Source: Candidatus Gastranaerophilales bacterium (GTDB lineage Bacteria > Cyanobacteriota > Vampirovibrionia > Gastranaerophilales > Gastranaerophilaceae). From it: DNA of 64,000 nucleotides. The stretch spans positions 62,001-126,000 of the forward strand of contig CALUPH010000001.1 of NCBI GenBank assembly GCA_944322615.1, given 5' to 3'. This document shows positions 56,374 to 64,000 of the stretch, one piece after another (position 1 is the first letter of the stretch; every line of letters starts with the position of its first letter). The position numbers were made by a program, and so were the translations under genes. The notes beneath the pieces are model-generated. The model did not search any database. It was not told where the DNA came from and saw only the letters and a program-made list of their open reading frames with translations.

Positions 56374-58980
56374 ATGATAGATTTTAACAGATTAACAGAT
56401 TATACAAAGGAGATTATATACAGTGCACAGCAAATAATGTATAGATATAAGAATTCTCAATTGGAACCTATACATATAATGCTTGCTATTACTGAAGATA
56501 ATGAAGGAATAGCTAAAGATTATTGCAGCGAACTCAAAATAGATAATGATAATTTTAAACATCAATTGGTAAATGAAATATCATCTTTACCGCAAGTGCA
56601 AACAACAAATCCAAACCAACAATTATATATTTCTCAAATGACAAATAATATGTTTGATATTGCACAGGAAAATGCAGATAGTTTAAAAGATTCATTTATA
56701 AGTATTGAGCATATATTAATGGCTATGACAGAACTAACGGGTTCAAAAATTCAACAAATATTGAATAATAATAAAATCACAAAAAATTCAATATTAAATG
56801 CGATGAAAAAAGTAAGAGGTAACAGAAAAGTGGATAGCAAAAACGCAGAAGATTCATATAAAGCTTTAGAAAAATATTCAACAGATTTAACTCAAATGGC
56901 ACGTAAAGGCAAGCTTGATCCTGTAATAGGGAGAGATGATGAAATAAGACGTGTTATACAAGTTTTAAACAGAAAAACAAAGAATAACCCAGTATTAATA
57001 GGTGAACCCGGTGTTGGTAAAACAGCTATTATAGAAGGTCTTGCCCAAAGAATAATACGTGGAGATGTACCTGAAAATTTAAAAGAATCCAAATTAATAT
57101 CATTAGACTTAGGTGCATTAATAGCAGGTGCAAAATTCAGAGGCGAATTTGAAGAAAGATTGAAAGCCGTATTAAAAGAAGTTGAAGATTCAAACGGCGA
57201 AATAATAATGTTCATAGATGAACTTCATACTGTAGTAGGCGCAGGAGCAACAGAAGGTTCAACAGATGCAGGTAACCTTTTAAAACCAATGCTTGCAAGA
57301 GGAACTTTAAGATGTATTGGTGCAACAACTGTAAATGAATATCGTAAATATATAGAAAAAGATCCTGCATTAGAACGTCGTTTTCAACCTGTAATGGTAA
57401 ATGAGCCTTCAATCGAAGATACTATAAGTATTTTAAGAGGCTTAAAACAAAGATATGAAGTTCACCATGGAGTAAGAATCAAAGATTCAGCTTTAGTCGC
57501 TGCTGCAAAATTATCAGACAGATATATTACAGATAGATTTTTACCTGATAAAGCAATAGATTTGGTTGATGAAGCAGCATCTTCTTTAAGGATAGAAATT
57601 GATTCCATGCCTGAAGAGCTTGATATGTTAGTTCGTCAAAAGATGCAATTAGAAATTGAAAAAGAAGCATTAAAACAGGAAGAAAATCCTGAAAATGCTG
57701 AAAAAATACAAAATATTGAATCAATTTTGAAAGATTTGAATGAGAAAATTGATAAATTAAAAACTCAATGGGAACTTGAAAAGAAAAGTATTCAAGGAGA
57801 AGCTTCAATAAAAGAAGAAATAGAAAAAGTCAAAATTGAAATTGAAGCAGCAGAACGTGACATGGACTTACAAAAAGCTGCAGAATTAAAATACGGTAAA
57901 TTAATGGCATTGGAAAAACAACTTAAAGAAGTTGGAGAAAAAGCTAATGTACATAAAAATACGTTATTAAAAGAAGAAATAGATGAAGATGATATTGCAG
58001 AAATTGTAAGTAAATGGACAGGTATTGCAGTAAATAAACTACTTGAAAGTGAAATGCAGAAATTAATCAATATGGAAGAATTCTTGCATAAAAGAGTAGT
58101 AGGTCAAGATGAAGCAGTAGAAGTTGTTTCAGATGCAATAAGAAGAGCCCGTTCAGGCTTAAAAGATCCTAATAGACCAATCGGTACATTTATATTCCTT
58201 GGTCCAACAGGTGTAGGTAAAACAGAACTTGCAAAAGCATTGGCAGAATTTATGTTTAATGATGAAGATGCATTAATAAGAATAGATATGTCAGAATATA
58301 TGGAAAAACATACAGTTGCAAGGTTAATAGGTGCACCTCCGGGATATGTAGGCTATGATGAAGGCGGTCAATTAACCGAACAAGTAAGAAGAAAACCATA
58401 TTCAGTTGTACTTTTTGATGAAATAGAAAAAGCACATCCTGATGTATTCAATATAATGCTTCAAATATTTGATGATGGCAGATTGACAGATTCAAAGGGC
58501 AGAACAGTTGACTTTAAAAATACCTTAATTATATTAACAAGTAATATAGGTAGTGAAATTATATTGAAGAATACACTTGAATCAATGTTATCAGAAAAGC
58601 AAGCTGAAGAAACCAAAGAAGAAGTTATGGCTTTAATGCAGCAAAGATTCAAACCGGAATTCTTAAACAGAATAGATGAAATAGTATTCTTTAAAGCATT
58701 AACTATGGCACAGTTAGCTAAAATTGTTGATATACAAGCTGCTCATTTACATAAATTATTGTCTGAACAAGATATTACGCTTGAATTAACAGAGGATGCA
58801 AAAGAATTCTTAGCTCAAAAGGGTTATAACCCGATTTATGGAGCACGTCCGTTAAAGAGAACAATAAGACAGTTAATCGAAAATCCATTATCTAAAAAGA
58901 TATTGAAACAGGAAATAACTCCTCATTCAAAAGTAAAAATTGATGTAAATAATGATGAGTTAGTTTTTAAGACTGAATAA
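56374..58980 (+). CDS. clpB: ATP-dependent chaperone ClpB
   Basis: Disaggregase working with DnaK. The 868 residues include the N domain (about 1-145), AAA1 with GEPGVGKTA and [14 protein letters not shown], the coiled-coil M domain (about 400-530, Lys/Glu-rich), AAA2 with [10 protein letters not shown] and [12 protein letters not shown], and the C-terminal subdomain. The M domain separates ClpB from ClpA and ClpC. ATG 56374 with AGAGG 8 bases upstream is preferred over GTG 56365. No CIRCE or other heat-shock operator was seen upstream. Confidence 0.96.
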   Translation: MIDFNRLTDYTKEIIYSAQQIMYRYKNSQLEPIHIMLAITEDNEGIAKDYCSELKIDNDNFKHQLVNEISSLPQVQTTNPNQQLYISQMTNNMFDIAQENADSLKDSFISIEHILMAMTELTGSKIQQILNNNKITKNSILNAMKKVRGNRKVDSKNAEDSYKALEKYSTDLTQMARKGKLDPVIGRDDEIRRVIQVLNRKTKNNPVLIGEPGVGKTAIIEGLAQRIIRGDVPENLKESKLISLDLGALIAGAKFRGEFEERLKAVLKEVEDSNGEIIMFIDELHTVVGAGATEGSTDAGNLLKPMLARGTLRCIGATTVNEYRKYIEKDPALERRFQPVMVNEPSIEDTISILRGLKQRYEVHHGVRIKDSALVAAAKLSDRYITDRFLPDKAIDLVDEAASSLRIEIDSMPEELDMLVRQKMQLEIEKEALKQEENPENAEKIQNIESILKDLNEKIDKLKTQWELEKKSIQGEASIKEEIEKVKIEIEAAERDMDLQKAAELKYGKLMALEKQLKEVGEKANVHKNTLLKEEIDEDDIAEIVSKWTGIAVNKLLESEMQKLINMEEFLHKRVVGQDEAVEVVSDAIRRARSGLKDPNRPIGTFIFLGPTGVGKTELAKALAEFMFNDEDALIRIDMSEYMEKHTVARLIGAPPGYVGYDEGGQLTEQVRRKPYSVVLFDEIEKAHPDVFNIMLQIFDDGRLTDSKGRTVDFKNTLIILTSNIGSEIILKNTLESMLSEKQAEETKEEVMALMQQRFKPEFLNRIDEIVFFKALTMAQLAKIVDIQAAHLHKLLSEQDITLELTEDAKEFLAQKGYNPIYGARPLKRTIRQLIENPLSKKILKQEITPHSKVKIDVNNDELVFKTE

Positions 58981-59013
58981 ATAAAATCTTGAAACGTACA
59001 CACATACTATAAA

Positions 59014-59043
59014 CCCGAAGATTATTCATCTTCGGGCTTTTTT
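59014..59043 (+). terminator. clpB terminator overlapping the end of the opposing gene
   Basis: 8-bp stem CCCGAAGA / TCTTCGGG (59014-59021 with 59029-59036), 7-nt loop, then a T run. The right arm and T run are also the last codons of the minus-strand gene at 59022-59303. Confidence 0.88.
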
Positions 59044-59303
59044 TCTTTGTTTTCTTTTGGAGTTTCGTGTAAACTTTTCCAAAAGTTTTTTATTCTGTTT
59101 CCAATTGTATCCAATTCATCCATTAAAGGATCATCTTCATCATCTTTTTTAGATGAGAATTCAAAAACATCTTGTTCTTCTTTGTCGTCTTTCTTTTTTC
59201 TTTCTTGTTGAAAGTAGCCCAAATTACCGGCACCACCATCATTAGTGTGATGCGATTTTTGTATTGCAGGTATGTTATCTGGACCATTTATGCCGAATGA
59301 CAT
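59022..59303 (-). CDS. Small charged protein of unknown function
   Basis: 93 residues, highly charged (Lys/Glu/Asp-rich) with a Gly/Asn-rich N-terminus; about 25-60 looks disordered, followed by a likely helix at about 60-82. AAAGG lies before the ATG, which supports translation. It converges on clpB. No family recognised. It is divergent from the large gene at 59510 and could share a control region with it. Confidence 0.65.
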   Translation of the reverse strand: MSFGINGPDNIPAIQKSHHTNDGGAGNLGYFQQERKKKDDKEEQDVFEFSSKKDDEDDPLMDELDTIGNRIKNFWKSLHETPKENKEKKPEDE

Positions 59304-59509
59304 CTCTTGCCTTTCGTTAAGAAAGTGAACATTTTCCCAAGATTATTACAATCTCTATTATCATTATATACTACTTTTGTAGGAATTTACATCATGAAGA
59401 TGAATGATTGTTAAAATTATGAAGTTTAATAGAAATAAATTTAAAGTTTATATAAATAAATACCGAAAATAAATATGGTAGTAAGTATATTTCTAAGAAA
59501 ATTGATAAT

Positions 59510-62500
59510 ATGTCAGAAGAAATAAGAAATTTATATAATATTAATACTTCAGACTTGAATACAAAGTCTTCTATTGAAAATATTTCAGAATCAGAGATAG
59601 AAGATCTAAGCTTATTTTCTGATGAAAACATAATGGAGCAAGCGGGTGAAAGAGTTAGTCTTCAATCCGCTAATAGTTCTGCTTTAATGGTTAATTCATT
59701 AGATTCAGATACAAAAACAGCAATAATAGAAATGTTAGAAAATATACTTAATACATATGGAGAAAGTTTTGAAACAACAAAGGAAAACAATGGAATAATA
59801 GCAAAAGCTTGGGACTGGGTAAAAAATTCAACAGGAATCGGTGTAGGTTCAGACAAAGTACAAAGTAAAATTGATACATTAAAAAACGATGTAGCAATGT
59901 TAAAGGAAGATTCTTCTAATTTAGCTCAAGTGTATAAAGATATAACAGGAAATGATTTAACAACAGAAGAATTAAATGCTTTATCAAAAGGAGAAGCAGA
60001 TTTTTCGGATTCTGAGGTAATAAAGTCAGTAACGAAATACCAACAAGGTCAAAAACAGAATGTTAATATTATATCAAGTATAGGTTCAGCATTAGCCGTT
60101 ACGGGTCTTATGGCAGCAGGCGTAGTTGCAGCACCTTTTACAGGTGGAATGAGCTTAGGTGCATCATTAGCCGCTATTGGTACTTTAACTGCTGCAGGAA
60201 CAGCTGCATATATGATTCCACAAGTAGCAGACGGTATGACTGAAAAAGACGGTTATTCAGGAAAAGAGATTGCAGAAGATTTAGCGAATGGTGTTATGAG
60301 TTCTGCTTTTACTGCAACAGGTATTGGAGCAGGCAAAGCATTAGGTTCTGCATTAGCATCAAATGCAACAACACAACTTGGTAAGACTGCAGCAGGTCTT
60401 GCTGCAAGTGAAGCAACATCTGTAATTATAGGAGACGGTATTGCCGTAGGTAATTATTTAACAGAAGTTGCGGTGAATGATGACGTTAATTTTTCTTGGG
60501 AAGATTTAGGAAAAACAGCAGCAACTGCAACAGCAGGGTCATTAGCAGCAGGAGCAACAGCATTTGGAACCTCTTCTGTTTTACGACCTGTTTTGACTTC
60601 CGGAACAACTGCTCAAAGTCAAGTTATCGGGAGATTATTAAGTTCCGGAATATCAGGCGGAAGTGCAGGTGCTGCTGCAAGTGCATCAGCAGGTAGTACA
60701 AATTATTTACTTACCTGTATGATTGATGGTAAGGAAGTAGATTTTGATGAATGGTTAGATTCAACAACAGAAAATATAGCCAGTGCAACTTTTACCGGTT
60801 TATCTGCAGGTGTTGCATTTGAAGCTGTACAAGTTGCAGCCGGAACGCCAAGACCAACAGGAACAAAGACTGTTCAAAAAGGTGTTACTGACGATGGTTT
60901 GGAATATAAGGATTATCTTGATAAAGATGGTAATATAATTGCAAGAGATATAAAAGCAAGTGATTTATCAAATTATTTAAAAAATCAAACACAATCACAA
61001 GAAGGGTTAACTCAATATAATACAGGTAATACAAGTAAAAGTGCGAATACAACGGCAAGAACAGTAAGATTTTCTTTTTCAAATGTACCTGAGACAATCC
61101 AAATAGATGAAAATACATCAGTAATAACTAATAATAAAGGTAATTATTATAAGGTAGACGGAACATTATATGACTGGGCAGGTAATGTTCAAAGTTTTGG
61201 AAGCGGAATTATAGATTCAAAAACCTATAGTGGTATTAATAATGTAAAAAGTAATAATACAACCAATAATACTGCTAATAATGAATATGTTGTTGCCGAT
61301 GAGCTTGTAGATATGCCATCAAAAACGACAATATCAGAGAACCAATCTTTAGTATCTGATACAAATATACCACCGACAATTGTACAAGAACAAAATGGAA
61401 TTAATGTATATAATGCTAATGAAACTTTATATAACCCCAATGCAAATACAGCTGCCGGAATAGCTTCTTCAACTGTTTCAGTGGCAGGTCAAGTTTCAAA
61501 TGTTACGAATAATGTTTCAGGTGTTATTTCTTCAGGAACTTCAATACCTGCTGCACAGGTTCCATATAGTTATAGTAATGTTGAAGATGCAAAAAGTTAT
61601 ATTTCAAGTTTAGGAACAGAAGATGCTAAAACAGTTCTTAAAGCTCTTGGAAAATTAAAACCGGAAGATGTAAATTTAGATAGATTAAATATTGCAATAG
61701 ATATTTTAAATGGCGGAGAAACAATAACTCAGTTAAAAGGTTATGCCAAAGAAATATCAAATGAATATTCGTCTGGAACATATACTGTAGATACAATGTT
61801 AGAAATATATGACGCACTTGGTATGAAGCCTGACGGTGAAATAGTACAAGATAAGAATGGAATATATCACTCGAAAGTAGATGGATTCGGAACTTTAACA
61901 GGAAGAGCTAAGGGTAGTGATTCTGTATATAGTAAGCTTAGAAATAAAATGTTAAAGTTAGGCAGTGATTTACCTACAAGTACTCAAGAGGCAAAACCAT
62001 TGATTGGTGATGCACAAGGTACAAGATTGGTATTAAATTCAATTGATACAATATCACCTGATGCATTTGAAACTAGTGAAATAATAAAAACAGAAATTCC
62101 TGAGCAAGCTGATAGAGTTTTATTTACTCAATATTTGGCAGGTACGACAGAGGGCATTTCGCCGGAATTATTAACAAAATTTGAATCAGTTAAAAATATA
62201 GGATTGCAAGAATTAAGTGATGCTCAAACTCAAACTTTTGTCAGCGGTTTATCAAAAGCGATAGAATCCGGAACAATAAGAATAAGTGAAGTTCATAATT
62301 ATTATGGTGAAGATAGTGTACCATATTTATCACAAAGTCAATTGACTCAAATTGAAAATGCATATAATAAATGGTATCAAGAAACGCTAAAAACAGCAGA
62401 TACACCTCAAAGTAGTTATAAATTGGTACAGGAAACACGTGAAGATGGTTCAGAAATTGAATATTTATATGATGTTGAATCAGGAGTTAAATTCTATAAA

Positions 62501-62959
62501 TCTCTAATTGTAGAAACAGAAGAAAAACAAAGCGGATATACAGCTGCACAATTTAATCTTGTAAATCAATATAATCAATTGGAAGAATTGCAGTTTAGAG
62601 GTTCAAATTTAGATGAACTTGCAGAAATAGAACACATAGTTTATGATATCAAAAGCAATAAAGATACTGTTTCAGGAGCAGAATACGATTCAGTAAGGCA
62701 AGTTATAAATAAACTCCAAACTTTAACACAAAAAGATGCTGCTGGAAAAACAGCTATGGAAGAATATAATGAATATTTTAGTGCTGTATATAAATCTTCA
62801 AGAGTAAGTGAATTTGGAGCAAAAGCAGAAGAGCCTGATATTTATGAAGATTATCCTCTTTTAAAAGAATTATTTACCAAAGAAGAACTTTCTCTAATAA
62901 GTAAAGAAGGTTTAGAACAATTACATAATCAGATAAAAGCGTCAAAGGAGAGCCAATAA
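59510..62959 (+). CDS. Large unrecognised protein with a RelA/SpoT-like motif region
   Basis: 1149 residues. About 1-180: polar, helical. About 185-460: long Ala/Gly/Ser/Thr-rich stretches with several hydrophobic segments (such as LAVTGLMAAGVVAAP), resembling the hydrophobic midsections of translocator or toxin-delivery proteins. About 500-720: low-complexity Asn/Thr/Ser linker. Residues about 760-960 hold R799-x-K801-x3-S805-V-x2-K809, then D834-x2-G-x-R839, and NYYGEDSVPY near 930, which follow the order of synthetase motifs in RelA/SpoT nucleotide pyrophosphokinases. The tail is helical and acidic. No Sec signal peptide. The downstream gene starts with no gap. Function is not known; the motif match is by eye. 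Confidence 0.7.
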   Translation: MSEEIRNLYNINTSDLNTKSSIENISESEIEDLSLFSDENIMEQAGERVSLQSANSSALMVNSLDSDTKTAIIEMLENILNTYGESFETTKENNGIIAKAWDWVKNSTGIGVGSDKVQSKIDTLKNDVAMLKEDSSNLAQVYKDITGNDLTTEELNALSKGEADFSDSEVIKSVTKYQQGQKQNVNIISSIGSALAVTGLMAAGVVAAPFTGGMSLGASLAAIGTLTAAGTAAYMIPQVADGMTEKDGYSGKEIAEDLANGVMSSAFTATGIGAGKALGSALASNATTQLGKTAAGLAASEATSVIIGDGIAVGNYLTEVAVNDDVNFSWEDLGKTAATATAGSLAAGATAFGTSSVLRPVLTSGTTAQSQVIGRLLSSGISGGSAGAAASASAGSTNYLLTCMIDGKEVDFDEWLDSTTENIASATFTGLSAGVAFEAVQVAAGTPRPTGTKTVQKGVTDDGLEYKDYLDKDGNIIARDIKASDLSNYLKNQTQSQEGLTQYNTGNTSKSANTTARTVRFSFSNVPETIQIDENTSVITNNKGNYYKVDGTLYDWAGNVQSFGSGIIDSKTYSGINNVKSNNTTNNTANNEYVVADELVDMPSKTTISENQSLVSDTNIPPTIVQEQNGINVYNANETLYNPNANTAAGIASSTVSVAGQVSNVTNNVSGVISSGTSIPAAQVPYSYSNVEDAKSYISSLGTEDAKTVLKALGKLKPEDVNLDRLNIAIDILNGGETITQLKGYAKEISNEYSSGTYTVDTMLEIYDALGMKPDGEIVQDKNGIYHSKVDGFGTLTGRAKGSDSVYSKLRNKMLKLGSDLPTSTQEAKPLIGDAQGTRLVLNSIDTISPDAFETSEIIKTEIPEQADRVLFTQYLAGTTEGISPELLTKFESVKNIGLQELSDAQTQTFVSGLSKAIESGTIRISEVHNYYGEDSVPYLSQSQLTQIENAYNKWYQETLKTADTPQSSYKLVQETREDGSEIEYLYDVESGVKFYKSLIVETEEKQSGYTAAQFNLVNQYNQLEELQFRGSNLDELAEIEHIVYDIKSNKDTVSGAEYDSVRQVINKLQTLTQKDAAGKTAMEEYNEYFSAVYKSSRVSEFGAKAEEPDIYEDYPLLKELFTKEELSLISKEGLEQLHNQIKASKESQ

Positions 62960-63382
62960 ATGAATATAGATAATAATCTAAATGGATTAAATTCAATAAA
63001 CTATAAAAGAAATTCTGAAACTGAACCAAATAAGGATTTCAAAAAGGAACTTGTTGAAAATTTATATAAAAAAGCAAGACAAGAAGTTCCTCAAGATGGG
63101 AATAATATCAATGAATTTGATCCTGTAAGCGTAAAATATACTGATCCTCAAACTGAAGATATATATTATGTTTCAGTACAAGCAGGTTACGATAAAGAAG
63201 CCCCTGAATTAAAAGTTTTAAGGGCAAGTTATCAATTAAGTAAAGATGAACCTGTTTATTATATGAATATTATCAGAGGATCTAAGCAAGATATTCTTGA
63301 TTATTTAGGTAATGAAAATAATCTTGGAAAAATTAAAGGGTGCTTAAGTGTATTAAAGGAAAGAGCACTTCAAGGTGATTAA
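62960..63382 (+). CDS. Unknown 140-residue partner of the large protein
   Basis: 140 residues, soluble, no signal peptide. The first 50 residues are polar and may be disordered; about 55-130 appears as an alpha/beta fold (VKYTDPQTEDIYYVSVQAGY, then YYMNIIRGS). Its ATG directly follows the stop of the 1149-residue gene, with GGAG inside the end of that gene, so translation is coupled. A chaperone, regulator or immunity role is possible but not shown. Confidence 0.7.
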   Translation: MNIDNNLNGLNSINYKRNSETEPNKDFKKELVENLYKKARQEVPQDGNNINEFDPVSVKYTDPQTEDIYYVSVQAGYDKEAPELKVLRASYQLSKDEPVYYMNIIRGSKQDILDYLGNENNLGKIKGCLSVLKERALQGD

Positions 63383-63462
63383 TGAAATATTTGATTATCT
63401 ATAAAATTTCAGTAAAAAGTATATAGATTTATTTTTATAAAACAATATGTTACTTTATAGAT

Positions 63463-64000
63463 ATGTCAAATATAAATTGGAATCAATTTTCAAATAACTT
63501 TATGAACAACTTTAATAGAGTTGCTCAAAATAATGTTCCAAATACACCTCAAGTTATTCAAAACCAAAATCAACAGGTAAATACACCATATATAGCACAG
63601 CCTTTTTTACCTCAAACAACAGCACAATTAAGTAAAACAATTGCGGAATTGAGTGTTTTAAATCAACAGCAGACTATGAATATGCTTAAGGATTTACTGC
63701 AGTTTCCAAAGAATTTTGAACAACTTTTAACTCAATTAGCTGTAAATCCAAATGAATCTAATCAAAAAATAGCATTATTGTTATTAGCATCTTCACTTAA
63801 TACAAGTCAATTATCATCTTTGCTTCAAAATAATTCTAAGCAAGCAATGACTAATTTGTATCAAATGCTTGCGCAGTATAACGAACTTGGTATGAGGCTT
63901 AAAGATGAACAATTAGGGCAATTAACCAAGTTGATTTCATTTGTAGCAGCTTCAAGTACGTCTGATGTTCAAACAATAAGAACTACAATGTTAATGTATC
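63463..64000 (+). CDS. Unknown Gln/Asn/Leu-rich helical protein, 3' end cut off
   Basis: At least 179 residues from ATG 63463 to the window edge. The first 50 residues are rich in Asn and Gln with several Pro; the rest is helix-forming, with Leu- and Gln-rich amphipathic segments (for example ALLLLASSLNTSQLSSLL). No signal peptide or known motif. It lies 80 bp after the 140-residue gene on the same strand and may belong to the same locus. There is no clear Shine-Dalgarno. Confidence 0.6.
   Translation, partial: MSNINWNQFSNNFMNNFNRVAQNNVPNTPQVIQNQNQQVNTPYIAQPFLPQTTAQLSKTIAELSVLNQQQTMNMLKDLLQFPKNFEQLLTQLAVNPNESNQKIALLLLASSLNTSQLSSLLQNNSKQAMTNLYQMLAQYNELGMRLKDEQLGQLTKLISFVAASSTSDVQTIRTTMLMY

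Noticed and set aside
59510-60900. Tail-tape or phage structural protein reading of the Ala/Gly-rich part
   Set aside because: No other phage genes nearby and the next genes do not resemble tail proteins.

Overview
The window is bacterial DNA, very rich in A and T, densely packed with genes, and without rRNA, tRNA, CRISPR, phage or insertion-sequence genes. Several features point to a non-photosynthetic relative of the Cyanobacteria (Melainabacteria/Vampirovibrionia, most likely a gut Gastranaerophilales-type organism). The ATP synthase beta and epsilon genes stand alone as a pair, as in cyanobacteria and plastids. There are homologues of the plastid/cyanobacterial genes ycf46 and ycf35 (DUF1257) with DUF2997. 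dnaA and dnaN are about 50 kb apart. The order infA-rpmJ-rpsM-rpsK-rpsD-rpoA-rplQ-truA-rplM-rpsI resembles the cyanobacterial cluster. nanE and a ROK kinase suggest use of host-derived amino sugars. This assignment is inference; no marker was searched.

Layout. 1-11.6 kb, almost all minus strand: 3'-truncated dnaA, aspS, a YitT-type membrane protein, atpC-atpD, and the long ribosomal protein/rpoA/truA operon headed by infA; one plus-strand gene (DUF1796 putative peptidase) interrupts it. 11.9-16.7 kb, plus strand: an SGNH-type membrane-anchored protein, a helix-hairpin-helix protein, a radical SAM protein, Ycf46-like AAA ATPase, Ycf35/DUF1257 and DUF2997, closely spaced like an operon. 16.7-27.7 kb: purB (minus), a second SGNH paralogue, leuA, an exported trehalose-synthase-like GH13 enzyme, dnaK (minus), nanE-nanK, a parvulin and an unknown coiled-coil protein. 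27.8-35.8 kb, minus: DUF2400, tadA, a sensor kinase and its response regulator in overlapping order, mutS2, HU and lysS. 35.8-50.5 kb, mixed strands: a spermidine-synthase-like protein, an orphan membrane protein, der-plsY-malic enzyme, a PAS histidine kinase, mnmE, a possible ADP-ribosyltransferase-fold protein, HIT, a small repeat protein, an SDR, two glycosyltransferases and an M48 peptidase. 50.5-51.0 kb: a 480-bp AT-rich gap before dnaN with repeated 9-mers, a candidate replication origin. 51-59.3 kb: dnaN-thrB-pgk, typA (minus), clpB and a small acidic gene. 59.5-64 kb, plus: an unrecognised 1149-residue protein carrying motifs like those of RelA/SpoT synthetases, followed with no gap by a 140-residue protein and then a third, truncated gene.

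The main candidates for something undescribed are the 59.5-64 kb locus, the radical SAM/Ycf46/Ycf35/DUF2997 module in a probable non-phototroph, and the dnaN-proximal origin candidate. Much of the left half's core machinery is transcribed leftward and dnaN-thrB-pgk rightward, which would fit an origin near 50.7 kb. All function calls rest on reading motifs by eye; no database search or fold prediction was possible.
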